21,513 nucleotides of DNA, from positions 1 through 21,513 of the forward strand of contig JAADYY010000347.1 of NCBI GenBank assembly GCA_010092805.1. The letters run 5' to 3'. Under the pieces are notes generated by a model that saw nothing but the letters and a program-made list of their open reading frames with translations, was not told where the DNA came from and made no database searches. Positions 6,939 to 14,882 of the stretch are shown in pieces (positions within the stretch are counted from its first letter, which is position 1; every line of letters starts with the position of its first letter). The translations under genes and the position numbers were made by a program. The stretch is from Chloroflexota bacterium. Its GTDB lineage: Bacteria > Chloroflexota > Anaerolineae > Aggregatilineales > Phototrophicaceae.

Positions 6939-9900
6939 ATGCGAGCAAGTCGCCTTATCGCAGATCGCTATGAACCCATCAAACTGATCGATCAAGGTGG
7001 CATGGGCGATGTCTTCCAGGCACGGGACATCGAAACAGACGAAATCGTCGCCATCAAATTTCTGAAGCCAGATGTCGTCGCCGACGATCCGGCGCTGGTG
7101 CAGCGCTTCGAGCGCGAGGCCGAAGCCCTGCGCCAGCTCCACCACCCGAATATCGTCTCAATTTACGCGACGGGCGAGCAGGATGAAGTGCATTACATCG
7201 TCATGGAGTTCGTCAGCGGTGGATCGTTGGCGCAGCTTTTGCAGCGCGAGGCGCAGCTCCCCATCGAGCGCGTCCTGATGATCGCGCTCGATTTGGCGGA
7301 CGCCCTCACGCGCGCCCACCGCTTGAAAATCATCCACCGCGATCTCAAGCCCGCCAATGTGCTCTTGGCCAACGACGGCTCCCCGCGCCTGACGGATTTC
7401 GGCGTCGCCTACCTGGACGACCGCAACACGCGCATGACCCAGACCGGGTCGCTGCTGGGTACGCTGGCCTATCTCAGCCCAGAGGTTTGCAGCGGTGGCG
7501 GCTACGACGAACGCAGCGATATCTGGGCGTTCGGCATCTTGCTGTTTGAGATGCTGACAGGCGAGCGCCCCTTCCTGGAGACGACCCCCGCCGGCACTAT
7601 CACCGCCATCATGACCAAGCCGACGCCTGATCTGAGCCAGATGCGCGCAGATATCCCGATGGAACTGGCGAATCTCGTCTACTGGATGCTGGCGAAGAAC
7701 CCCCTTGACCGTGTGCCCAGCGTCCGTACTGTCGGGGCTGAGTTGGAAACGATCCTGCGCCGGTTAAGCGAGCGCGATGCCATCAGCAGCGAAGTCGCGC
7801 GCGCCGTGCCGCCAGAGGACGAGTCGCGCTTTGCCACCACCCCCATACGTCCGGCCAATCTCGACCAGTTGGGGTTGGGGCAGTCGCCGCTTGATAGCCA
7901 GGTGCAAGCCGCGTTGAATCAAACGAATCAAACGCCCACAGCGGGTGGGAGTTCGCTGCCACAGATCACGAGTTTGAGCAGCAGCCTGTCCGATGTCCTG
8001 CCCCGGCGGCGCGTCACCGCCCCGCGTGTGGTGATCTCGTACCGCCGCGATGATACCGGGGCCATCACCAGCCAGATCTTCGACCAGCTCGCGAGTGTGT
8101 TGGGTGCCAGCAATGTCGTTCGTGATGCGGATCGCATCGCCGACCGCACAGTGACTCGCCTGGTGATCGCCAGCGATATTGTCGAATCGTACGATGCGAT
8201 GGTGGTCGTGATTGGGCCGCAGTGGGCGGCGGGCGGCGCGCTCAACAACCCGAAGTTTCATGTGCGCATGGAAATCGAGGCGGCGCTGCGTCGCCCGGAT
8301 ATGGTGATCATTCCACTGCTGGTTGACGGGGCCACCCTCCCACGCCCAGAGGATCTGCCAGCCTCATTGCAGCCGCTGCTCGCACACAATGCGTTCCAAC
8401 TCAACAGCCATGCCGCCGTCGCACCACAGGTGGCGCGCCTCATCAACCAGATCAAGCGCACACTCAACGTGCGCCGGGTACTTTGGCGGCGGCCTGTTGT
8501 CTTAGCCGTGATCGGCGTGCTGATCGCACTGCTGATCTTCAGCGGCGCGTTGATGATGAGCGGTTCGCAACTGCCCCTTGCGGCGAATGCACCGGGCATC
8601 TGCGGCGAGGTAGAACCCGCAGAACCCGATCATTACATGGTGCTGGTCGCCGATCTGGAGCCGATCCAGACGGAAGCGCGCGATGTCGCCCGGTTCATCG
8701 CCGACGATCTCCGCCAGAATCTGGAGGTCGCCGCCCCGTTTTCGCGGATCAACATCCGGCGCTGTCCAGCGGTGCTCACATCGACGGCAGACGCACAAGC
8801 TGCCGCTGAAGCCGTTGGGGCCAGCGTGATTGTGTGGGGCAACTACACCGAAGCCCTGATCGATGTAGCCGTTGAAATCGGCACATTGGCCGGGTTCCCG
8901 AACAACGAAATGCCGCGCGTGCTGCTGGAAGAGACCGTCAATGTGCGTATTCGCTTGCAAGATGAACGGCAGCAGTCGGTGGCGGTGCCGGCGCTCTCCG
9001 CGCTGACAGCTTTGCAAAACGCGGACGGCGATGGGTATGAGGTGGCCCGCTCGGTCACGGTGTTGGCCGCCTTAACGGGGGATCCCGGCGAAATTGTCGG
9101 CAGCAGCATCGCCGCGCAAGTGGTGCGGGCGCTCTGGTTTTTCGTCAACGATACCGAGACCACAATTGCGCACCTCGATGATGCCATTCAAGTGCGGGCC
9201 GGCAACCCGATCCTCTTCGCCTTTCGTGGGGCGGCCTATCACCGGGTGGGGCGCTTGGATGAAGCGCGGCGCGATTTGCAAACGGCGCAGCGGCTGGGCG
9301 AAAGCATGGGCCTGAGGCGGTGGGCGCTGCCCCACTTTCTGCTGGGCAACGACGCGCTCTTCCGCGATGACCTCGACACCGCGCTGGCGGAATATTCGCG
9401 CGTGATCGAACTGCGCCCGGACGATTGGTTTGGCTGGAATTATCGCGGGGCCATTCACTACCTGCGCGGCGAATTTGAGCCGGCCAATGCCGATTTGCTG
9501 CGCGCGATTGAATTGGGGCCAGATACCAACTTCCCCTTCCCGTTCGCCACACTGATCGCGCTGCGCGAAGGCCGCATCAGCGATGCACGTGCCCTCATGA
9601 ACACCGTCATCACCGAGTTCCCCGACCCATCGTTCAGCAACCGCATGATCGATGCGCTCTATGGGCCAGATACGCCGCTCATCTGGGGGCTGGTCTTTTC
9701 GGCGTTCACCAATCAATTGCTCGGCCAGCATGATCAGGTCATTGCCGACACAACAGCATTGATCAACGTGAATGCCAGCTTGGCCGATGCACATCTGATG
9801 CAGGGGGTCGCCTACTGCAATCTGCGCGACTACGCCGCCGCCGAAATCGCCTACACCGCCGGGTTAGAGATCGAACCCGACTACCTGCTGATTGCGGCGC

Positions 9901-10064
9901 TGCGGGGGGAAACGCGCCGCGCACGGGGCGATCTGGTCAATGCGCTGGCCGATGCAGCGCGCGTCACTGCGGACGATGCCACCACCGCTGAGTTGATCGC
10001 GCTCGTCGAAGACCCCAATGCGAGCTGTGAGAATTTCTTCGATCTCGATTCGGAAAGCTCTTGA
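6939..10064 (+). CDS. Ser/Thr protein kinase-TIR-TM-TolB-like-TPR sensor protein
   Basis: The 1041-residue protein has a clear domain order. Residues 11-275 form a eukaryotic-type kinase: glycine loop 17-23, Lys40 in VAIK, HRDLKPAN (133-140), DFG (153-155) and an SPE in place of APE (180-182). A Ser/Thr/Pro/Gln-rich linker (285-358) follows. Residues 362-505 are a TIR domain of the TIR_2 type (VVISYRRDD, MVVVIGPQW, RMEIEAAL, IIPLLVDG), with E445 the candidate NADase glutamate. A TM helix lies at about 519-540. Beyond it are a TolB/CsgG-like alpha/beta region (565-640) and TPR repeats (about 742-1010), all predicted outside the cytoplasm. It probably senses something outside through the TPR part and signals through kinase and TIR inside. 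The first Gly of the glycine loop is Asp18. It stands alone between promoters at 6896 and 10146. Confidence 0.93.
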   Translation: MRASRLIADRYEPIKLIDQGGMGDVFQARDIETDEIVAIKFLKPDVVADDPALVQRFEREAEALRQLHHPNIVSIYATGEQDEVHYIVMEFVSGGSLAQLLQREAQLPIERVLMIALDLADALTRAHRLKIIHRDLKPANVLLANDGSPRLTDFGVAYLDDRNTRMTQTGSLLGTLAYLSPEVCSGGGYDERSDIWAFGILLFEMLTGERPFLETTPAGTITAIMTKPTPDLSQMRADIPMELANLVYWMLAKNPLDRVPSVRTVGAELETILRRLSERDAISSEVARAVPPEDESRFATTPIRPANLDQLGLGQSPLDSQVQAALNQTNQTPTAGGSSLPQITSLSSSLSDVLPRRRVTAPRVVISYRRDDTGAITSQIFDQLASVLGASNVVRDADRIADRTVTRLVIASDIVESYDAMVVVIGPQWAAGGALNNPKFHVRMEIEAALRRPDMVIIPLLVDGATLPRPEDLPASLQPLLAHNAFQLNSHAAVAPQVARLINQIKRTLNVRRVLWRRPVVLAVIGVLIALLIFSGALMMSGSQLPLAANAPGICGEVEPAEPDHYMVLVADLEPIQTEARDVARFIADDLRQNLEVAAPFSRINIRRCPAVLTSTADAQAAAEAVGASVIVWGNYTEALIDVAVEIGTLAGFPNNEMPRVLLEETVNVRIRLQDERQQSVAVPALSALTALQNADGDGYEVARSVTVLAALTGDPGEIVGSSIAAQVVRALWFFVNDTETTIAHLDDAIQVRAGNPILFAFRGAAYHRVGRLDEARRDLQTAQRLGESMGLRRWALPHFLLGNDALFRDDLDTALAEYSRVIELRPDDWFGWNYRGAIHYLRGEFEPANADLLRAIELGPDTNFPFPFATLIALREGRISDARALMNTVITEFPDPSFSNRMIDALYGPDTPLIWGLVFSAFTNQLLGQHDQVIADTTALINVNASLADAHLMQGVAYCNLRDYAAAEIAYTAGLEIEPDYLLIAALRGETRRARGDLVNALADAARVTADDATTAELIALVEDPNASCENFFDLDSESS

Positions 10065-10145
10065 ATCAGCGCCCGTTCGCAGGCTGGGGGCCTGAAAATC
10101 ATCCCGATTTCACCAATATCATCAAACTCAGCAAGGCAATCACGG

Positions 10146-10151
10146 TATAAT
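10146..10151 (+). promoter_or_regulatory. -10 box (TATAAT) for the TAXI protein gene
   Basis: A perfect TATAAT lies at 10146-10151, 51 bp before the TAXI ATG, in the 138-bp gap after the kinase-TIR gene. The -35 position (about 10123-10128) is weak. AAGG at 10189-10192 is the likely ribosome site. No Rho-independent terminator for the upstream gene is evident in the same gap. Confidence 0.5.
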
Positions 10152-10202
10152 TCTCTCTAACGCCTATTCGGTTTTGGCGCACCAGGAAAAGGTCATTACA
10201 CC

Positions 10203-11501
10203 ATGCCCTCGATTCGTACTGAATGGCTTGTTACTGCGGCGGCTGTGGCTGTTTCTGCCGCCCTGGTTGTGTTGATCATTGCCATCAACCCGGTACCCCC
10301 CATTGAACTCACCATGTCCACGGGCGGGAGCAACGACATCACCACCGTATTCGCACAAGAATATCAAGACCTGTTGGCAGAAGAAGGTTTCACGCTGAAT
10401 ATTTTGGAGGGGGTCGGCAGTGCACTGACCGTCGAACGCCTTATCAGCGGCGAAGCGCAAGTTGGCATTGTCTCGACTGGCATCGTTGAGCCTGAACAGG
10501 CCGAAGTTCTGAATACGTTGGGCAGCCTCTATTTTGAACCCATTTGGGTTTTCTACCAGGCTGACCAAGAAGTCCGCTATATGTCGGATTTGCTGGGCAA
10601 ACGCATCGGTGTAGGTGCGGTTGGGAGCGGCACCCGCCTGACGGCTTTGCGCTTACTGGAAGCCAATGGCATCACCCGCGACAACAGCGACATCGTCGAA
10701 AGCTCATTTGGTGACCTGCGCGCCGGGCTTGAGAGTGGGGAACTCGACGCTGGGTTCTACGTCACATCGCCGGACAATGAGGCGGTGGCGAGCTTCTTGC
10801 GCAGCGACACAGTCGCCCTACTCGATGTCCAACGCCCGGACGCCTATCGGAGCCTCTACCCCTACCTGACGACCGTGACGGTTGGTCAGGGGCTGGTTGA
10901 CCTCCAAAACAACATCCCCCCCGAACCGATCACGGTGCTCGCAGGCGCGGCGAACCTCGTCGTGCGCAGCGATGTTCACCCGAATTTGGTGCGGCTGCTC
11001 TCGCGGACGATTGCCGAGGTGCATAGTTCAGCCGGGATGTTTGAGGATACGGGTCAGTTCCCGTCGGCTGCATTCACCGACTTGACGATCCATCCTGAAG
11101 CGCGGCGCTACCTGGCTGAAGGCGACACCTTTTTTGAAGCCAGCTTCCCATTTGTGTTTGCCAGCATCCTGGATCGGTTTATTATCGTTCTCATCCCGCT
11201 GATCCCGCTGCTGTACCCACTCATTCGCGGCCTGCCGCCCGTCTATAACATGGTCATCAACCGCCGCATCACTCGTTGGTACGGCATTCTCTATGAGATT
11301 GACCAAAAAGCCGATCAACTGCCTGCCGATCAGATCGATGTCGAGCTGAAACGGTTGGAAGATATTATGGATGCATTGAGCAAAAGCCCGCGCCCACCGT
11401 TGGGGCGTATGGGGGATTTTTACAACCTGCAACTGCACATTGACCTGGTATCCAAACGCTTGGAAACCCGACGCCAAACCCTGGCAGCCGCGCCAGCCTG
11501 A
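10203..11501 (+). CDS. Membrane-anchored TAXI-family TRAP-type solute-binding protein
   Basis: The 432-residue protein has an N-terminal hydrophobic anchor (about 8-28). A periplasmic-binding-protein-like region follows, with the TAXI hallmarks MSTGGSNDIT (38-47), LISGEAQVGIVSTG (80-93), DLLGKRIGVGAVGSGT (129-144) and LESGELDAGFYV (176-187). TAXI proteins bind small organic acids such as glutamate or alpha-ketoglutarate. A second helix (about 324-342) and a 90-residue, charged cytoplasmic tail (RRITRWYGILYEIDQ, then helical sequence) end the protein. I recall this tail from TAXI subfamily members in other bacteria. The 4TM/12TM TRAP permease that should pair with it is absent here; a histidine kinase gene comes next, 125 bp on. 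A sensory rather than transport role is therefore plausible, but inferred. Confidence 0.88.
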   Translation: MPSIRTEWLVTAAAVAVSAALVVLIIAINPVPPIELTMSTGGSNDITTVFAQEYQDLLAEEGFTLNILEGVGSALTVERLISGEAQVGIVSTGIVEPEQAEVLNTLGSLYFEPIWVFYQADQEVRYMSDLLGKRIGVGAVGSGTRLTALRLLEANGITRDNSDIVESSFGDLRAGLESGELDAGFYVTSPDNEAVASFLRSDTVALLDVQRPDAYRSLYPYLTTVTVGQGLVDLQNNIPPEPITVLAGAANLVVRSDVHPNLVRLLSRTIAEVHSSAGMFEDTGQFPSAAFTDLTIHPEARRYLAEGDTFFEASFPFVFASILDRFIIVLIPLIPLLYPLIRGLPPVYNMVINRRITRWYGILYEIDQKADQLPADQIDVELKRLEDIMDALSKSPRPPLGRMGDFYNLQLHIDLVSKRLETRRQTLAAAPA

Positions 11502-11626
11502 CGCTCAAGTTCGCATCAATTGCCGCCTTCAGGCTGGATTCAGGCTGTACCAGACGAAAGAGTGCCGTCATCCGCCAGCCACACGACCCAGCATATGATG
11601 ACGGCTTCCAGTCTAGGAGCTGCGCC
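11502..11626. promoter_or_regulatory. Intergenic region with tandem 9-mers and a 9-bp inverted repeat
   Basis: Between the TAXI gene and the histidine kinase gene, TTCAGGCTG occurs twice, at 11528-11536 and 11539-11547, an 11-bp period close to one helical turn. Downstream, GCCGTCATC (11564-11572) and GATGACGGC (11597-11605) form perfect 9-bp inverted arms 24 nt apart, ending 9 nt before the AGGAG ribosome site (11615-11619). Candidate roles are tandem operator half-sites and an mRNA hairpin near the ribosome site. There is no T-run, so it is not a classic terminator. Confidence 0.45.
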
Positions 11627-13165
11627 ATGACGACTTCCGACGCCCCCGTGCGGATCTTGGTGATTGACGACATCAAGAGCCAGTACGCGATGATCGCCGA
11701 TTTTTTGTCGGCAACGCCGCTTTCGCAGGCCTATGTGGTCGATTGGTCGCCGACCGCCGATGCCACCCTGACAGCCATCGACACCGTCGAATACGATGTC
11801 TTCCTGGTTGACTACAACCTCGGCAGACAAAATGGCCTGGATCTGCTGCTGCACATCAAAACGCTGCGCCCTGATGCGGCGTATATCTTGATGACGGGCG
11901 AAGGCAGCCATGCGCTCGATCTGGAAGCGATGCGGGCGGGGGCCATTGATTACATCGACAAAACGGAGCTGAAACCCGCCGCGCTCGAACGCACCATCCG
12001 CTACGCCGTCAACCAACGGCGCGCCTTGATCAACGAACGCCAGCAGCGCCGTTTCGCAGAAGTGCTTCTCGATACCGTCGCAGCGCTGAACAGCACCCTC
12101 GATTCGGATGAGGTGCTGCGGCGGATTCTGACGAACATCGGCCAGGTGATCCCGAACGACGCCGCCAACATCATGCTCATTCAGGCCGGGGTCACCGAGA
12201 TCATCGGCTTTCACAGCGACACCATCGCGCTCAGCGCCATTGACGAGCAATCGATGCACTTTTCGGTCGTCGAGACGCCGAGCTTCAGCCACATGATCGA
12301 GACGTGCGAACCGCTGTTAGTCGCTGATGTGCAAGCGGACCCAGCATGGGTGCCCACAACCTACTCAGACCGCCTGCGGGCTTACCTCGGGGTACCCATC
12401 GTCATCGGCGGCGAGGTGATTGGCTTCATCAACCTCGACAGTTTCCACCCAGATTTCTTTGTGGCGACACACGTGCAGCAGTTACAGATGTTCGCGCATC
12501 ACGCGGCTATCGCCATTCAGAATTCGCGCGCTTACGAAAAAGCCCAGGAGCTGGCCGCACTCGAAGAGCGGCAGCGGCTAGCCCGCGACCTGCACGACGC
12601 GGTAAGCCAGACATTGTTCTCTGCAAACGTGATCGCCGAGTCGATGCCGTTGTTGTGGAATCAAGACCCGGAGAACGCGCTGACTTATCTGCCGAAATTG
12701 GGGCGGTTGACCAAAGGCGCGCTCGCCGAGATGCGTGCCCTGCTGCTGGAGTTGCGCCCCGCCGCGTTGGCAGAAACTGACCTCCAGCCGCTGTTACAAC
12801 ACCTGGTGAGCGCTTTCGAGAGCCGCACCGAAACCGAAATTCGGTTGATCTATGAAAGCGACACCACCGAACCCCTGCCGGTGGAAGTCAAGATTGCCCT
12901 CTATCGCATCGTGCAGGAGTCGCTCAACAACATCACAAAACATGCCAATGCGCGCAGCGCCGAGATCAGATTTGCACGTGCGGGGGCAGGCGCACAGTTG
13001 ACCATCGCCGACGACGGACGCGGCTTCGACCCCGATAACATCCCCACCGATCATTTGGGGGTGCGCATGATGCGCGAACGCGCCGAGAAAATTGGGGCCA
13101 ACTTACGCATCGAGAGCGCGGTAACCCAGGGAACCATAATCGCTGTGGGTTGGAATTCGGTATGA
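11627..13165 (+). CDS. Soluble REC-GAF-HisKA_3 histidine kinase (NarX/DegS-like)
   Basis: The 512-residue protein has an N-terminal receiver domain (8-125) with acidic pair D14/D15, phospho-acceptor D62, T90 and K112. A short helical linker leads into a GAF domain (about 145-300), and a HisKA_3 dimerisation domain follows with the H-box EERQRLARDLHDAVSQ, phospho-acceptor H323. The ATPase has an N-box (IVQESLNNITKHANA), G1 (DDGRGFD) and G2 (HLGVRMMRERA). There is no TM helix, so it acts in the cytoplasm and its input is either phosphotransfer to the N-terminal receiver or a GAF ligand. AGGAG lies 7 nt before the ATG. The NarL-type regulator gene 54 bp downstream is the likely partner, since HisKA_3 kinases normally pair with LuxR-HTH regulators. 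The tethered TAXI gene upstream may supply the signal (inference). Confidence 0.93.
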   Translation: MTTSDAPVRILVIDDIKSQYAMIADFLSATPLSQAYVVDWSPTADATLTAIDTVEYDVFLVDYNLGRQNGLDLLLHIKTLRPDAAYILMTGEGSHALDLEAMRAGAIDYIDKTELKPAALERTIRYAVNQRRALINERQQRRFAEVLLDTVAALNSTLDSDEVLRRILTNIGQVIPNDAANIMLIQAGVTEIIGFHSDTIALSAIDEQSMHFSVVETPSFSHMIETCEPLLVADVQADPAWVPTTYSDRLRAYLGVPIVIGGEVIGFINLDSFHPDFFVATHVQQLQMFAHHAAIAIQNSRAYEKAQELAALEERQRLARDLHDAVSQTLFSANVIAESMPLLWNQDPENALTYLPKLGRLTKGALAEMRALLLELRPAALAETDLQPLLQHLVSAFESRTETEIRLIYESDTTEPLPVEVKIALYRIVQESLNNITKHANARSAEIRFARAGAGAQLTIADDGRGFDPDNIPTDHLGVRMMRERAEKIGANLRIESAVTQGTIIAVGWNSV

Positions 13166-13219
13166 TTCTGTGCGATGATTGATACACCCTGAATTTGGAG
13201 GAAGCGCAGAGGGCACAGG

Positions 13220-13849
13220 ATGATACGTGTATTGATCGCGGATGATCATGAGATGGTGCGTCAAGGCTTGCTGGCCTTCCTCAATGCCGCCGATGATCTG
13301 GAACCCGTTGGCGAGGCCACCAATGGGCAGGAGGCCGCCGCGCTGTATGCGCAACTCCGGCCAGATGTGGTCTTGATCGATATGGTGATGCCGCATGTCA
13401 ACGGCGTCGAAGGCATTAAAGCGATTCGGCAGCATGACCCCGACGCGCAGATCATCGCGCTGACCAGTTTTTCAGACAACCGCGAGCTGGTTCAAGCGGC
13501 GTTGCAGGCCGGTGCCAACGGCTATCTGTTTAAAGATGTCTCTGTGGCCGAACTCGCCCAGGCGATTCGACATGCATATGACGGTAAGCCAACCTTCGCG
13601 CCCGGCGCAACTAAGCTCCTGATTCAGGCCAGCACCCAGCCAAGCCGCCCCGCGTTCCACCTGACCGAGCGTGAACTGGATGTGTTGACGCTCATGGCCA
13701 AAGGCTTGAACAACCCACAAATCGCCGAGCAGTTGACGATTAGCCGCTCCACCGTCAAATTCCACGTCAGCAGCATCCTCGGCAAGCTCGGCGTCGAAAG
13801 CCGCACCGAAGCCGTCAGCATCGCCCACCAACATCACCTGGTCAGATGA
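13220..13849 (+). CDS. NarL/FixJ-type response regulator with LuxR HTH
   Basis: The 209-residue protein has a receiver domain (1-120) with D8/D9, phospho-acceptor D54, switch T82 and K105. A short linker is followed by a LuxR-type helix-turn-helix (about 148-205: LTERELDVLTLMAKG, then QIAEQLTISRSTVKFHVSSILGKLGV). Phosphorylation of D54, most likely by the REC-GAF kinase encoded just upstream, should drive dimerisation and DNA binding. GAGGG at 13209-13213 lies 6 nt before the ATG. The 54-bp gap to the kinase holds no obvious promoter, so the two are probably co-transcribed. All key residues are intact. Targets are unknown; nearby palindromes, including one across its own stop codon, are candidates. 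Confidence 0.95.
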   Translation: MIRVLIADDHEMVRQGLLAFLNAADDLEPVGEATNGQEAAALYAQLRPDVVLIDMVMPHVNGVEGIKAIRQHDPDAQIIALTSFSDNRELVQAALQAGANGYLFKDVSVAELAQAIRHAYDGKPTFAPGATKLLIQASTQPSRPAFHLTERELDVLTLMAKGLNNPQIAEQLTISRSTVKFHVSSILGKLGVESRTEAVSIAHQHHLVR

Positions 13850-13854
13850 CCAGG
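13837..13854. repeat. 8-bp inverted repeat spanning the response regulator stop codon
   Basis: CCTGGTCA (13837-13844), GA, TGACCAGG (13847-13854) is a perfect 18-bp inverted repeat. The TGA stop codon of the LuxR-type gene (13847-13849) is inside the right arm. It may act as a weak transcription stop or a DNA-binding palindrome. No T-tract follows, which argues against an intrinsic terminator. Confidence 0.5.
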
Positions 13855-13935
13855 CCAATTTACCTGGACACCCCGCGAGCGTAAGACTCTCCACCTGCCA
13901 GATGTGGCCAGGGGGCGTTTGTCGTACCCTGAAAG

Positions 13936-13956
13936 CGTACGTGAACGGAACGTACG
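13936..13956. promoter_or_regulatory. CGTACGT palindrome upstream of the first receiver gene
   Basis: CGTACGT (13936-13942) and ACGTACG (13950-13956) are perfect 7-bp inverted arms around a 7-nt centre, about 40-60 bp before the receiver gene start. They are in the 135-bp gap that separates the kinase/regulator pair from the two receiver genes. The size and symmetry suit a dimeric regulator such as the LuxR-type product encoded upstream, but binding is not shown. Confidence 0.4.
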
Positions 13957-13996
13957 GCACCACAACGAAGAGAAGGTGTGAAGGGTGAAACATCTG

Positions 13997-14452
13997 ATGG
14001 CGAAAACTATTCTGATTATCGAGGATGATGTGTTGCTGCGCGGCGCGATTGCCGACATCCTCGACCTCCACGGTTATGAGACTCTTGAAGCGGCCACAGG
14101 CCTCGGCGGTATCCGCCTGTGCAACCAGAATGCGCCCGATCTGATCCTGTGTGATGTCAACCTGCCTGGGTTGACAGGGTACGACATCTTCACAATGATG
14201 CAAAACCGGCCAGAGACGGCCAAGATCCCGTTCATTTTTGTCACTGGGGTTGAAGCTGAACTCTCGCGGATGTACCAAGCCTACCCCAATATCCTTGGGG
14301 TGCTGCGCAAACCGTTTCCGATGCTCGAATTGGTGAACCGGATCGATAATTTTTTCGCTAAAGGCCTGGCGGAGCACAACGAGCAACCGCGCAAATACCG
14401 TCCGGGCCGTCGTTCCAATGGGGAAGAACAGAATGACACCGTACAACCCTGA
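13997..14452 (+). CDS. Single-domain response regulator (CheY-like receiver)
   Basis: The 151-residue protein consists of one receiver domain: MAKTILIIEDDVLLR, acidic residues E9-D11, phospho-acceptor D53 in CDVNLPG, T83 and K105 in LRKPF. A basic, disordered tail of about 30 residues follows (RKYRPGRRSNGEE). There is no output domain, so it probably relays phosphate or regulates a partner by binding. ATG 13997 gives the canonical start; in-frame GTG 13985, with AAGG 8 nt upstream, is a real alternative adding four residues. Its last 20 bp overlap the next receiver gene. The CheY-like sequence differs from the NarL-type receiver that follows, so they are not a recent duplication. Any of the three histidine kinases in the window could be the donor. 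Confidence 0.9.
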   Translation: MAKTILIIEDDVLLRGAIADILDLHGYETLEAATGLGGIRLCNQNAPDLILCDVNLPGLTGYDIFTMMQNRPETAKIPFIFVTGVEAELSRMYQAYPNILGVLRKPFPMLELVNRIDNFFAKGLAEHNEQPRKYRPGRRSNGEEQNDTVQP

Positions 14453-14882
14453 GCACTACACAAAGCAGCCTCCCAAGATTCGCCGCATCGTCATTGTGGA
14501 TGATCACGGGTTGATCCGCCAGGCTATGAAGGTCCTGCTGCCCAGCATTTTGCAGCCCGCGATGATCGTGGCTGAGGGGGCAGACGGCGCAGAAGCGGTC
14601 GGTTTATGCCAGGATTTTGCCCCAGATCTCGTGTTCATCGACATCAACATGCCGAAGCTGAACGGGGTGCAAGCCACGCGCGATATTCTGGCGCAGTTCC
14701 CACACATTCAGGTGGTGGGCCTCACCAGCTACGGCGAAACAGAAGCGATGGTGCAGCAGCTTCTAGAAGCCGGGGCCATCGGCTGTATTAGCAAGCAGGC
14801 CAATCTCAGCGAGATCGCTCAGAGATTTCGCCAGATCGGTCTGCTGCCTGCGGAGCCGCGGCGCGCACCCGCCGAAGCTTAG
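14433..14882 (+). CDS. NarL-type receiver protein lacking its HTH
   Basis: The 149-residue protein has a receiver domain (about 17-130) with D23/D24, phospho-acceptor D70 in FIDINMP, T98 and K121. The sequence is of the NarL/FixJ type (IVIVDDHGLIRQAMKVLL), yet it ends after about 20 more residues with no LuxR HTH, so the DNA-binding half is missing. The end is a clean stop at 14880-14882, and the remaining sequence up to the convergent gene leaves no room for a lost HTH. GGGGAAG at 14420-14426 supports ATG 14433 over ATG 14418. It overlaps the upstream receiver gene by 20 bp and the convergent FecR/SH3 gene by 4 bp. It may be a phosphate sink or a dominant partner of a full-length NarL protein (inference). 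Confidence 0.9.
   Translation: MTPYNPEHYTKQPPKIRRIVIVDDHGLIRQAMKVLLPSILQPAMIVAEGADGAEAVGLCQDFAPDLVFIDINMPKLNGVQATRDILAQFPHIQVVGLTSYGETEAMVQQLLEAGAIGCISKQANLSEIAQRFRQIGLLPAEPRRAPAEA

Noticed and set aside
9072..9794. 240-residue - strand open frame inside the kinase-TIR-TPR gene
   Set aside because: Antisense shadow in GC-rich coding DNA, no recognisable motif; the + strand TPR sequence is clearly real.
6939..10064. Classical TIR-based phage defence operon (Thoeris, CBASS, short-Ago type)
   Set aside because: None of the partner genes is present; surrounding genes are signal transduction, so defence is left as a possibility only.
13472..14446. 324-residue - strand open frame across the regulator and receiver genes
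   Set aside because: Antisense to two genes with intact receiver and HTH motifs; it resembles no protein family.
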